Assembly (NCBI RefSeq): GCF_028769735.1
Contig: NC_088177.1
Coordinates: 12,650,599-12,714,598, forward strand
DNA length: 64,000 bases
Reading direction: 5' to 3'
Source: Zonotrichia leucophrys gambelii
Taxonomy: Eukaryota > Chordata > Aves > Passeriformes > Passerellidae
In this document: positions 51,301-60,600 of the stretch, in pieces
How the letters are laid out: each line of letters opens with the position of its first letter
Numbering within the stretch: the stretch's first letter is position 1
Program-made: the position numbers and the translations under genes
Notes under the pieces: model-generated
Database searches by the model: none
Told to the model about the DNA's origin: nothing
What the model saw: only the letters and a program-made list of their open reading frames with translations

Positions 51301-53320
51301 GAAACTGAAGCGTGAGATTTTGTTAGGAGAAGAAAACAGGAATTACAGCGTTTGGCATTACTGGCAGAGGGATACATAAAGCATTTAGTAGTGGGAACAG
51401 AAGCACAGTAAAATACTGTGCTGAGCACAGCATGAAAAATCCCCCTTTCATTCCCAGGCCACTGCTGGGGGAGGACAGAGAGGTGAGATCCACTGCCTGT
51501 CAGTGAGCTCCCAAAACCCAGCACTGCAGCTGTAGGCACTGAAGGAGACAGGCAGCAGCACAACAAGCTCCTGGGGTGCATGGATGCTGCTCTGACCCCC
51601 CTGGTCTGCTCTCTCACCCCAGTATTGCTCTCCCAGTCCTCTGATGGAGAGGTCTGTCAGAGCCACCAGCACTGAAACTGCACCAGAGAAAATGGTAGGC
51701 TGGTTCCACCAGCAGCAAATGCTTTCCTGAAAATACACAGGAACTGTAGTCACTTTGTAAAAGGTCGGAGCTCACTCGTGATAACCACGCACCAGCTTGC
51801 TTTAATTTCCTGTTCAATAGCCCCTTGTATTCAATATCTCTGTGGAGCTCAGCTCACCACGTTGGAGGGGTGTCCTGCCAACTCCTCCAGCCCAAAGGCA
51901 GCTGTGACAAGAGCAGGATCCCTGAGGCACAGCAGGTTTGCAGCATGGTCTGAGCAGTCAGCAGTCCTCACCTGACTGTGCAGAGATGCTCCTGCCTCGG
52001 ACAGTGGTGCTGGATGGCAGCCAGACACCCAGCACCAGCCACCCTGTGGGATCACAGTGAGCTCAGCTGGTGAAACAGGATGCAGAGAGAAAGCTGAGCA
52101 GCTCCAGCAGCCCCCGAGGCCACCATGGTCACACAGCATCAGGCTCGGGTGCAGGATGCAGCGTTTGGCTGGCTTCAGGGATGTTGAGAACAAAGCACTT
52201 TGCTAGACTCCTTACCTGGCTGTAGTTCTAGAGCCCAGGGACCTGCTGGGGAACCTGTGCTGTAACTGTACCTTCGGTGCTAACCACTAAGATGAGCATG
52301 TTTTCTCCCCTCCAGCTGTGCATGTGCCACCACGGGCCAAGAAGTAGCTGGGGAGACCCCGGCGCCCCAGCTCCTGCCTGGGGCTCCTCTGGGCACTGAT
52401 ATTTCCCAAAATCTGTGGAGTGCTGGCATTGTGTGAGAAGGGAACAACCTGTTTTGGGAAGGAGCGGCTGAAGAGGAGCAGAGAGGAGCGGGGGCAGAGG
52501 GGGAACCGGCAGCCGGGGGGCTGCCCCTCACTTGGGGGGCTCTTCATTCTGTGCCAGCAAGCGCTGCCGATGGATCTCCGGTAGAAGAGCGGTACGGAAA
52601 CGTTTCCCGTTCGTGTGCAACGAGGGCTGCAACTCCCACACTCGGTGGCGGGGCTGTCACTTGTCACACACACTCTGTGCCCAACAGCAAAACTTTTCCA
52701 GCAGCGACGCGGCTGCTAAAGGCAGAGAGCAGACAGCGAAAGAGCGGAGGGCAGAGCAGAGAGAATCCGAGCGAGCAGCCGGAGGGGAGGCAGGGCTCCC
52801 GGGCTGCCCTCCCCGCCCGCCCGCCGCCCATTGTCCCCGCGCCGGTGCCCGTCCCCGCGCACTCACCCGCGCCCTCGGCGGTGACGATGGCCTCGGGGGA
52901 GATGCAGACCCCGCGGTCGTACACGGGCAGCTCGTCGCAGGCCAGGCTGTCGGGCCAGGCGTGGCTGTAGCGGACCAGGACGGGCTCGCAGCCGGCGCGG
53001 GCGCGCTCGCAGACGGACTTGCAGGGCTTGATGGGCTCGTGCTGGAAGTCGATGGTGCAGATGGGCGCGTACATGGCGCACAGGAAGAACAGCAGGTCGG
53101 GGCTGCAGTTGGTGCCCAGCAGCCCCTCGAACTGCTCCATGGCCAGCACGGCGTTGGCCTGCGTGCTGTGGTGCAGGTGGTTCGGCATCTTGGTCATGTT
53201 CCAGGGCAGCGGCTTGCAGAGCGGGATGCGCACCGGCTCGCAGGCCGCCCCCCGGGCCGCGGGCGGCCGCCCCAGCAGCAGCAGCCCGGCCAGGGCCAGC
53301 AGCGGCAGCCCCCGCCTCAT
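33238..53320 (-). CDS. FRZB: FRZB, secreted Frizzled-related protein 3 (six-exon coding span)
   Basis: The coding sequence joins 53320-52867, 44166-44119, 39104-39039, 36784-36580, 36404-36341 and 33345-33238 on the minus strand, 945 nt with stop, encoding 314 residues (human FRZB has 325). All junctions are GT-AG and all phases agree. Residues 1-25 are a hydrophobic signal peptide. Residues 27-139 form a Frizzled cysteine-rich domain with the ten expected cysteines (27, 35, 72, 81, 88, 100, 104, 111, 128, 139). Residues about 162-279 form the netrin-like domain. Residues 280-314 are a basic tail. NMT at residue 41 is an N-glycosylation site. The protein is secreted and binds Wnts, keeping them from Frizzled receptors. 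It acts in cartilage, limb and craniofacial development. Identity rests on motifs such as [20 protein letters not shown] and [20 protein letters not shown], which match FRZB rather than other SFRPs. No frameshift is present. Confidence 0.97.
33376..34240. repeat. Two-phase minisatellite in FRZB intron 5
   Basis: From 33376 to about 33830 there are about 20 units, mostly 23 bp (some 20-21 bp), built around GGATTACCTGAGAGATGG and ending in CACA or CA. The exact core TTACCTGAGAG occurs in about 14 of them. From about 33830 to 34240 the array changes to about 20-bp units of the form TTACAGAAATTACCAGAGAG, with two further TTACCTGAGAG cores at about 34018 and 34140. The two unit types share the ATTACC-GAGAG backbone, so one probably evolved from the other. 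A 127-codon plus frame starting at 34128 reads partly through the repeat and is not a gene. Confidence 0.95.
35630..35963 (+). mobile_element. CR1 LINE 3' fragment in FRZB intron 5
   Basis: This is a recognisable stretch of CR1: GGTTGCTCAGCCTGGAGAAG, a GGACAAAGGGCAATGGCTTT segment, GAAATTCTTGGCTGTGAGGG, then CCAGGTTGGATGGGGCTTGG and GTGGAAGGTGTCCCTGCCCA. A (GATTA)n-like slippage patch lies at about 35790-35815. It is about 330 bp, 5'-truncated, lies antisense to FRZB, and has no intact reading frame. Confidence 0.9.
36341..36404 (-). CDS. FRZB: FRZB coding exon 5 (end of netrin-like domain)
   Basis: The exon contributes the final base of Arg258 and [20 protein letters not shown] followed by Lys279. 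The acceptor is GTGTAG|GTTAC and the donor AAAG|GTAAGA, leaving phase 0. The sequence is conserved relative to mammals (IAEKWKDRLGKKVK). If the donor were skipped, translation would run only a few more residues through the intron to a stop, giving a truncated tail. Confidence 0.96.
36405..36579 (-). other. FRZB: FRZB intron 4 (175 bp)
   Basis: A compact intron between the two netrin-domain exons, with a GTAACT donor and a GTGTAG acceptor. Nothing else is recognised in it. Confidence 0.9.
36580..36784 (-). CDS. FRZB: FRZB coding exon 4 (netrin-like domain core)
   Basis: The exon encodes residues 190-257 and two bases of Arg258. The peptide runs [20 protein letters not shown] through [20 protein letters not shown] to YEDEERS, nearly the same as mammalian FRZB. 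Netrin-domain cysteines are at 202, 235 and 237. The acceptor is CCCCAG|TCATCC and the donor CCAG|GTAACT. The mature mRNA joins it to exon 5 across a short 175-bp intron. Confidence 0.97.
36785..39038 (-). other. FRZB: FRZB intron 3
   Basis: A 2.25-kb AT-rich intron with GT-AG ends. No mobile element is recognised. A short cluster of related GATAC/GATAA sequences (CTGATACAACTGATACTTTA) lies near 38370-38410. Confidence 0.85.
39039..39104 (-). CDS. FRZB: FRZB coding exon 3 (start of netrin-like domain)
   Basis: The exon supplies the last two bases of Glu168, then [20 protein letters not shown] and Tyr, and one base of Val190. The acceptor is CTGTAG|AGCG and the donor TACG|GTGAGA. The CKC motif and the KATQKTY stretch match FRZB from other vertebrates (KPIRATQKTYFRNNYNY in human). 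Exons 2 and 3 are both short and flank intron 2, which contains an internal 271-bp duplication and a CR1 fragment. Confidence 0.96.
39490..39760. repeat. 271-bp dispersed direct duplication, copy A
   Basis: From GTCCCAGGT to ACTAAAGTCA this segment matches 41435-41705 over its full, equal length, with roughly 90% identity by hand count and no large gaps. Shared blocks include CAAGACAAGAACACAGCCTC and TCACTATTTAGAGATACAGA. The copies are about 1.9 kb apart in the same orientation. The level of divergence indicates an older event. Confidence 0.9.
40383..40490 (-). mobile_element. CR1 LINE 3' fragment in FRZB intron 2
   Basis: The plus strand reads as the complement of a CR1 3' end: GGAGGGGACCTTTAAGGGCC, CACCTAGTCCAACCCCCTTG, GGGACATCTTCAGCTGGATC, AGGTTGCTGAGAGGTCCATC. 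The fragment is about 100 bp, diverged and non-coding, and lies in the same sense as FRZB. Confidence 0.85.
41435..41705. repeat. 271-bp dispersed direct duplication, copy B
   Basis: Partner of 39490-39760. It begins GTCCCAGGTGAAAAA and ends CACAAAAGTCA. The sequence between the copies includes the CR1 fragment at about 40.4 kb, which is not itself duplicated. Confidence 0.9.
44046..44110. repeat. Short AT-rich tandem repeat beside exon 2 donor
   Basis: Three variants of TTATTATACA(A/G)TT followed by TTATAAAAA or related sequence occur in succession, ending about 10 bp from the exon 2 splice donor (on the FRZB strand this is the first part of intron 2). Confidence 0.75.
44119..44166 (-). CDS. 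FRZB: FRZB coding exon 2 (48 nt linker exon)
   Basis: This very short exon completes Asp152 and encodes [15 protein letters not shown] plus the first base of a Glu codon. It is bounded by an acceptor ending CATGGCAG and a donor G|GTAAGTAC. The peptide aligns with the mammalian FRZB linker between CRD and netrin domain (FPMDSSNGNCRGASS), including the cysteine that begins the netrin-like module. Its polypyrimidine tract is modest, interrupted by purines close to the acceptor. It was found by phase and homology, since it is too short to stand out as an open frame. Confidence 0.95.
44167..52866 (-). other. FRZB: FRZB intron 1
   Basis: This 8.7-kb first intron has GT-AG ends and is mostly AT-rich. 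It contains AT-rich alternating sequence near 45220-45262 and an A-rich run near 47710. Frames such as 147 codons at 47124-47567 plus have no recognisable family. The part nearest exon 1 (52480-52866) is part of the CpG island. No nested gene is recognised. Confidence 0.85.
52867..53320 (-). CDS. FRZB: FRZB coding exon 1: signal peptide and Frizzled CRD
   Basis: The start codon at 53320 is chosen because it directly precedes a classic signal peptide ([16 protein letters not shown], then Pro/Ala-Arg-Gly-Ala) and gives the expected spacing to the first CRD cysteine. The exon encodes 151 residues plus one base (phase 1) and ends at the donor GCGG|GTGAGT. It holds all ten CRD cysteines, so the Wnt-binding module is within one exon, as in the vertebrate family. 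The reading frame stays open upstream to an ATG at 53656 (another in-frame ATG is at 53578), but that extension is Arg/Pro/Ser-rich and would bury the signal peptide. I treat it as 5' leader. Confidence 0.96.
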
Positions 53321-53449
53321 GCCGCCCGGCCCGACGGTAAGCGAGGGGCCGAGCGGGCGCGGCGCGGCGCGGGGGCGGCTCCGCCCGCCCTGGCCCGGCC
53401 CCGCGGGCGCGCACCGGGGCCCGCCCCTCCGCTCCGCAGCCCGGCCCCG

Positions 53450-53457
53450 AACAAAGG
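53450..53457 (-). promoter_or_regulatory. FRZB: TCF/LEF (or SOX) site-like motif in FRZB promoter
   Basis: The FRZB strand reads CCTTTGTT, an exact match to the TCF/LEF consensus CCTTTGWW and also compatible with SOX-family HMG boxes. It stands 130 bp upstream of the start codon in otherwise GC-rich sequence. Wnt antagonists are often controlled by Wnt signalling or SOX9, so the site is plausible, but an eight-base match can occur by chance. Confidence 0.3.
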
Positions 53458-53523
53458 AGAGCGGCCCTGCGCTGGGGAGGGGGCTCGCCTGCCGGCAAGA
53501 ACCCGAGAGGAGACATTTCTCTC

Positions 53524-53539
53524 TCAAGCGAGAGCTTGA
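53524..53539. repeat. Short hairpin-forming inverted repeat near FRZB 5' end
   Basis: TCAAGC-GAGA-GCTTGA forms a 6-bp stem with a 4-base loop, about 205-220 bp upstream of the FRZB start codon. If transcribed it could form a small leader hairpin. Its significance is unknown. Confidence 0.5.
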
Positions 53540-53918
53540 ATTCTCCCCGAAGTAAAAACTTACTGGGAGACTGAACATGATTTCAGACCAATCTCTCGGA
53601 GGTATATTCTTATCTTTTAACAAACACCTCTTTTTTTGTTTGTTTTTTGCACACACTATGCTGGGTACAAATGCTTAAGCAGGAGGTGCACGCGAAAAGC
53701 GTGGCACACAGACATAGCGATGGGTGAGCAGTTTTAGAGGAGAGTAATAGCGTTGAGAGGCTTCAAAATGACGGAGATTCAGCTCAGCAGCTGGGGATGC
53801 TTTCTTTACAGAAGGTTAAAAAAATTTGAAGAGGCCAGATACTGTTTAAGATACCTCACAAAACAGTGGTGCAGCAAATGGAGTTCTGACTTGATCAGAA
53901 AAAATGTGGTCTGATATA

Positions 53919-54025
53919 ATCATAGAATCACAGAACAGTTTGAGTTGGAAAGGACCTTAAAGATCATCTAGTTCCAACCCCCTGCCATGGACAGGGACAC
54001 CTTCCACTGGACCAGGTTGCACAGA
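53919..54025 (-). mobile_element. CR1 LINE 3' fragment
   Basis: The plus strand reads ATCATAGAATCACAGAACAG, TTGGAAAGGACCTTAAAGAT, CATCTAGTTCCAACCCCCTG, GACAGGGACACCTTCCACTG, ACCAGGTTGC. This is the complement of a CR1 3' end with its tail at 53919. The fragment is about 105 bp and well preserved, lying about 600 bp upstream of the FRZB start codon. Confidence 0.95.
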
Positions 54026-57000
54026 GAACACAAGATGATATTTATTAGCTAAGTTCTTTCCAGTTATAAATGCACGAGCAACTGCTTGATCCACATTTAT
54101 TATTCCAGCTTCTGCCCCTAAATCAAACCTGTGAGTAGAAACACACCACAAGCCAGTGCTCAGAAACCAGACCAAAAACGTGAACAAGCTGCGGAAGCAG
54201 CCATGGATACAGGCTCACAAACACAGGGTCCTAAGCCTAGAAGGCTTTTCTGAAGTTTTTCACTTTATGACTGCAGATGAAACCTTAATCCCTTTAACTC
54301 AGCTGCTGATGTCCTTGTTCCAGCAAAGGCACATGCCAACCAAACAAGGAGTTGTGATATGGCCAGTGGAGTACAGGTACCTGTTATTTGCCCACCACTG
54401 CAGGTGCTAATTTCAAAGACCCAAACCTTGTTCCCTGCACTCCCAGAAGAAAAATTGGGCAGAAATGTTCTCACACATGTGCATGTGACAGCCTTAGGAG
54501 CCATCAGTCAGGCTGCCCATGACCCTGTGCCTGCATCCAGGCTTGCCAAGTAGCCATGAGGGCAAAGGAAAGGGAAAGGGCTTTACCTGCAAAGGGTAGC
54601 TTGCTCCTCTGCAGGGGGAATTGGAGAGAACTGGGTTTACTCATCCTCTTAGCTCTTCAAATTTAGTCATAGCAAAGCCTCAGGCCTGAGTTTTCCCTAG
54701 CAGTGTAAAAGAATACATGTTTAAAAAGCATGTGGTGTAATAAAAACCTCACCCAGGTGGTTGGAACTGAATACACTCTGACCTTACCTGACAGCAGTGA
54801 GTGTGAGAGCAGTGCAGCCCCGAGAGTGAGTCCAGGGAAATGGGCCAGAGCAATGCAAAGCACCTATTGACATGAATTAACATATTTTCTACTTCACTAT
54901 GAAATTCTCCCATCTCTGGGATTTTTTTTTCCAGATTGATAATTGATAATTACATAAATCAGCTTTAAAAGCATTTCCTGTGTTTTGCAGGAAAAAGCAT
55001 TGACAATAGTGAATATTCCTATGCCTGCAATAAGACTATGAAGTCCATAAGCTCAATTTTTTAGTCCCAAGTCTACAAGATTACATGAGATGACCTTGTA
55101 CTTCTTTACTCAAAGAGTAAAATTACTGAAAATTCTTTCAGAACAGCAAATGCTGGCATCCCCATGAGATCACAAACATTAAAAGACATTCCTATACAAA
55201 CTGGCTCCACATCTCGCAGTGCTGGTGTGAACATTGATACCTCCCATGCATTGAGCTGGCAGAGCACTGCCCACTTGCCCTGCTGGCAAGCTCCTGGTGC
55301 AGCTGGTGCCTGGGAGAGGATGGGCTGCTGGCAGGATGGGGCTGCTGGCCTGCAGGGCTGTCTGCATTCATTACCTCTTCATGCTTCCACTATAAATCAG
55401 CTTATACGAGGTGGTAAAAATTCACCTCTGGCTGGAACTAGGCAGTCTGATTACTGACCTGAAACATTGCTACTTTAACCAAACATTCACACCACCCGTG
55501 TCTGCCAAGGTATTTTCTCTTACACAGAAGCACTATGGCCAGCCTTGACACCTTTTTTTAACAGAGGAGGAGTCTGGTAAAGCAGAAAAAGAGACAGTGA
55601 AGAGGAGGGCAGTGGTTTCATGCTTTCAGAATGCAGCTACAGTGCTCTGCTCTGCAGGTAGAGTTACACTAGAAGGAAAACAAAATGGCTAGAGGAAAAG
55701 AGCAAGCTACCAACCTACCCTCTGTCTTCACATGCAGTTGCTGCACAACACCAGCGCTGCTAATTGGAACTATAATGTGTGTGTATACTGAAAATGGTGA
55801 CTCAGGAGTGTGTATGTTAGCTGAGAAAGCATGTGCTGTGTTACCTGAAATTTTCCACCAGTCTCAAAATACAAAGTAGCTTTTACTCCAGGTGCTACCA
55901 CAGTGCTGTCAGGAATTTCACCCCCTTCTCTCCCATCACTTCCTTAAGATTTATGAAGAAAAAAATCTCTTCCTACAGCTTCCATAACAAGGGCAGTGCC
56001 AAAACTCTGAGGCTGGGTTGTGACAACAATCAAATTCCTTATCTTGGACAACTCCAAAAGGGTTTAGTCAAATTATGGTATCATCATTCTGTCAACTTGA
56101 TGTCATGCATGACCAGTAAGAATTTCTTAATAAAAGTGTGCCCAGGCAGCAGCAGACTGAGATCAGTACTGATTGCATGTGAGTTTCGTGGTACACTTTG
56201 GGGGGGTTGGTACAAACCTATACATTTAAAGAATAATAATACAGCCCATAGTAACACACAAAGTCATTTCCTAGAATAAACAAGAACTCAGTGGGGTTGA
56301 GGCCTAGGGCAGGGATTTGCTTCTAGAGTAGCTCGTACAAAAATTACAGAAAAAGTTGTTGGTTTTTTTTTTATTATTATTGTTATTATTATTATTCCCT
56401 ACAAGAATCACAGTAACCTACAACAGTGCATAGTGCCTGAGGTCAAACTTACTCATCCATAACCCAAAAAAAACCCCAGCTTGGTTACCTTGGAGTGCCA
56501 TGAGGATGGATTTCAGCAGGAGGTGGCAGGATAACCCTCACAGCTCTGGGGATGGCCAACCAACTTTATTTGGGGATACAGAAACAGAGCAGAATGAGGA
56601 GGGCTGCAGAGGAAATAAAAAGTGATTGTGGGGTTTGTTGTTTCACCTTTTCCCAAAAGGAAGCTAAGTAAGGAACTGCTTCCAGACACCTGGCATTGAT
56701 TTATTTCTTTGTTATTTTTTCCTTTACACAGTATCTATTCCCCCACCCACCCCTTGTTTTTCTCTTACAGGAGGAAGATAAACAGCAACAGGCTTAAGAA
56801 GCAAGAGTTAGCTTTCTGAGATGCTTTGATGTCCAGCTCCACTGTTAGAACTGTCCATCAGGAAAACTTCATGGCTTGAAATACAGAAATACATGTATTT
56901 CAAATCTAAGCTGGAACTATGCTACTGGAGAGAAATATAGAAATACAACCTCACTGAAAAAATAAAACTGAAATCTGAAGCTTTCTTTGCAATAGTAAGA

Positions 57001-57374
57001 AACACAAAATAGTAAGAAATACAGGTTTGGTTAAGATTAACCTGCTGCAGTCAAGGCAGCCCCAAGTATATTTGCTGGCATCAGTTCTATCCTGAAGTGT
57101 TGCAGTCTCCCTTTAGAGATAAGAAACATCCCCATACACACACCCCAGCATCTCCCTTCTATAAGCAAGGGGTGCTCATAGGCCAGAGGAGGCACAGGGA
57201 GGGTGAAGGACCAGCTCAAAACATGTCCCACCTACTCTGGCTGGGGCAGAGCTCAGCAGATCAACAAATCTGTGTTTACATTTCTAAAAGGAGAGGTACT
57301 AAGTACCTACTGTGGATGCATTTAATTCCATAGTCTATAAGTGGCTGGGAAATCAGTATGTGTCTAAAACAAAC
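54026..57374. other. Intergenic DNA upstream of FRZB
   Basis: No gene is recognised. Frames up to 148 codons (55833-56279 plus) have no recognisable product. A T-rich/(ATT)n microsatellite at 56363-56397 is listed separately. In mammals NCKAP1 lies on this side of FRZB in the same orientation. I did not find its C-terminal exons in this window. Confidence 0.5.
56363..56397. repeat. T run and (ATT)n microsatellite
   Basis: A ten-base T run passes into about seven ATT repeats with one GTT interruption. Confidence 0.9.
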
Positions 57375-57650
57375 CTGAAGTGACAGGACAAGGGGAAATG
57401 GCTTCAAAATGAAAGAGAGCAGGTTTAGGCTGATATTAGAAGAAATTCTTGCCTGTGAGGGTGCTGAGGCCCTGGCACAGGCTGCCCAGAGAAGCTGTGG
57501 CTGCTCCATCCCTGGAAAGGTGCAAGGCCAGGTTGGAAGGGGCTTTGAGCAACCTGGAATAGTGGGAGGTGTCCCTGCCATGGCAGGGGGGTGGAATGAG
57601 ATTATATTTAAGGTCCCTTCCTACCCAAACCATTGTATGGTTCTATGAAT
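57375..57650 (+). mobile_element. CR1 LINE 3' fragment
   Basis: The order is a typical CR1 3' portion: GACAGGACAAGGGGAAATGG, GAAGAAATTCTTGCCTGTGA, GCTGCCCAGAGAAGCTGTGG, CCAGGTTGGAAGGGGCTTTG, GGAGGTGTCCCTGCCATGGC and AAGGTCCCTTCCTACCC, ending with TATGGTTCTATGAAT. It is about 275 bp long, 5'-truncated and non-coding, and less diverged than the copies at 31.6 and 40.4 kb. Confidence 0.95.
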
Positions 57651-60600
57651 TTCAGAGAGGGAAAATCAGAGATCAGGAAAAAAAAAGCAGAAGAAGGGTG
57701 TTATTTCTCCTGGCCCTGAAGATGCAGAGGCCTATGTGCAGGCACATTTGTATTTTAGATACCATAAACTTCATTAGCACTAGGAGGGAACAGCCTGCTC
57801 ATTAGTCTGTAAGCTCTAGGTGACATTAAATAAGTCATCTCTCCACTCTGAGCTTGCATGTTCTGCCAGACCCTGCAGACCAGTGAGCTGTGGCTGGCAG
57901 TGTTTACAGAAGATGCAAGCTCACTCTGTGCTTGGGGAGCTTCCATCATCCCATGGGTCAGGCTGCCCAAGGACCCAGTGGGCTGCTGTTTGTAAACCAA
58001 GACTTCTTTATGGTCTGGTCCTGCCCATTCCAGCTGGAAAAAAGGTGCAGGTGTGACTGTATCTATTCAGGACATTCCCAAGAATAAAACTAGCTGAGAA
58101 AAATACTTCTTTAGAACAGGTTTTTGTTGTCCTGAATCTTTCTTTGGCAATCTCAGGATTACATGTGATTTAATTTGCTTATATACACTGCCTTAGAAAA
58201 ACAAACACTAAACCACAAACCAAAAACAACCATGCAACTCACTGAAAACTAAACCCTAAAATACTTCTTACATGCTTGTTACTAAAACCATAAAATCATT
58301 GACTTACAGAGTCATAAAAATGGGATTTATTGTATATTTCCTGTTTCAGCCAGGGTCTTGTTACAACTCCCTCAGGAAGATAAAACACAGGGGACTATTA
58401 ACTTATTCTAATAATCTTTCAGGCTTCTCTATGGATAGTGTAGAAGATAGCAAGGAAGAAAAGATTCTTTCAATGCAGTTTTTCAGACTCTAATATTTGA
58501 GGCTGTTTTTCTTAGACAGACCATTATTAACTATCCCTTGCTCTTGGGGTCTGCATGCCTTCTAGATTTTTTTTCATAGTAATATTTTCTCAAATTGCCA
58601 GTGTCCCTGAATTCCCAGAAAAAAATAACCTATTTGCCCAGTGTTTGCATCCATGTTATGGGTAAATTTAGTAGTATGACTAGGAAAATATGCTGCTTTA
58701 TCTTTAAACACCAAGAAACCCAACTGACATGCTTTTCAAATACAACCTTATGCCAAGTCTATCCACAGAGACACATACTGGCATTTCTTTCCTACAGCAG
58801 TCTCATTTTGCAGTGATTTTTTCTGCTGTTTAGGATTTTTCCCAGATTTTTATGGCCATGTCAGAGTTTACAGCTTCTCAATACTGAAATTTGCTACCTG
58901 CAATGCTGATTTTCCACCTGGACATTAGAACTTGGATGAGTGCTTCTGCGGGAAATCATTGCCAGATGTATTGCAAGTTGTATTTCTCAAAGCACTAAGC
59001 TGGAGGGACTTAGAGCAGAAGACAGAAAGCTGAACCTCCTGATGTGTCTTAGCAACTTTCCCCCAAATCCTCCCAGCTCATTTTCACTGTAAAATATCGT
59101 GCAGATGTGAGCCAAGAGGTTGTGGTGGGACAGAAATGCTCCTGTTCCTTGTGCAGCTGAATTACAACAGCTTTCCTGAGCCCTGGTTTAGCACCAAGGG
59201 TGCAGTCACTTAAAGCAAGGGATGACACTGCCATTTTTTTTTTTTTTAATGAGAGCACATTTTAAATTCAGAGGAAAATTAAATTAAATTGCCTAAATTA
59301 AAATTGTTTAAAATAAATTGCCTAAATTCAGAGGCAATAAAAGTTGGTCAGTACCTAAGCTCCTGGGCTTCAAACTGGGAAAGCATTTGCATGTGTTTCA
59401 GAGTAAAGTACCTTCATTTTCACGTAATTCCACTGTTCCTCATCGTGTTAATGCACCAATTTCCCAGGACAAAGATGCACAACCATCCACAGTCACTTAA
59501 CAGCACTGACTGACATGTAATTAGTGTCCTGAAGGCACTTGGTGCTCCACTGGTTGTCCTGCTGCTGCATGGGAGGGGACACAAAGGAGGATGCTTGGCT
59601 GCTTTGCTTGCTAACACACAGGTTTTTCTAATTTTATTTGCTTTAAACTCCTGCTCAAGTGTTTATGACTGTGAGATAGCATCCGTGGTAGCATTATGTA
59701 CAGACATTCGATTTCAATATGCATTCAATTTGTTACTCTAATGTGACAAATTGCTATACCCTATTACAATGACCACGAGGATAATAAAAAATACATCCTT
59801 CTCTCCCACTGTGGGCCACGACAGAGACACAACCACATCCACTGAACCCTCTCCAAGTTATAATTGCTTCCAGATGGAGTGTTTAAGACAAAAACCCCAA
59901 ACCCACAGAGGTTTGTAATACCCTACACATTACACAGCATTTCTAGTCTGGCCCCTGCAGAAAGAACTTGAGAGGCCGAGCTTAAAGGCCATAACCACTC
60001 TGAATTTAATTTTGTTAAACCATAAATTTACTGTTTCAGATTTACAGCCTCTCTGGTTGCATGGTCTGAGCCTGCCTCTGCTGCTGCTTACCCAGATTTA
60101 TTAGCAGTGCCCTGCAGTATGAAGTGCCAAATCAATCACACCCATGCCTAAAAATGAGCCCTGCACACACATTTGAGTTTTGCAGTACCAGCCCAACATC
60201 ACCAGGTGCTGAAACTCAGCCTCACTGCTCATTTCAGTGGGAGCTGATTGGGTTTGATGCACCAGGGATCAAGTAAAACCTATCAAGAGAAGCCAGCCCA
60301 GTTCCTGTGTATTTTTCCTCATGTTTTTAGGCACTGGGTTTTCTTAGGGGTCACTATGGAAACCTGAGCAAATCTGGGAGAAGAATCACCTTTCCTGAGA
60401 GCTCCTTACACACTTGCTGAGCCATACAAACAGCAGGTGCTCCAGCAAGCTGAAAAAAATCTAGCCCTATGAAAACAATTTCATGTTAAAAAGCTAACCC
60501 ATACAGAGAAATTATTAATTCTCCCAGATGAAGGTTTCCAATTGCCTTACCTGTATGCTCACTTGCCTGGTGCTCTGTCAGACCCTTGCACAGCTGGCCT

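Larger units (their letters stand above)
52840..53480 (-). promoter_or_regulatory. FRZB: FRZB CpG island and promoter / 5' leader
   Basis: The CpG-dense region spans exon 1 and extends about 160 bp upstream of the start codon, then falls to AT-rich DNA by about 53560. There are GC boxes (GCCCGCCC and similar) and no TATA box at a typical distance. The transcription start cannot be placed exactly but should be within about 53340-53560. A TCF/LEF-like motif lies at 53450-53457. Confidence 0.7.

Noticed and set aside
52532..53539. 335-codon plus-strand frame over FRZB exon 1
   Set aside because: It is the antisense shadow of GC-rich exon 1 and its CpG island, with low-complexity Gly/Arg/Ala/Pro composition and no domain.
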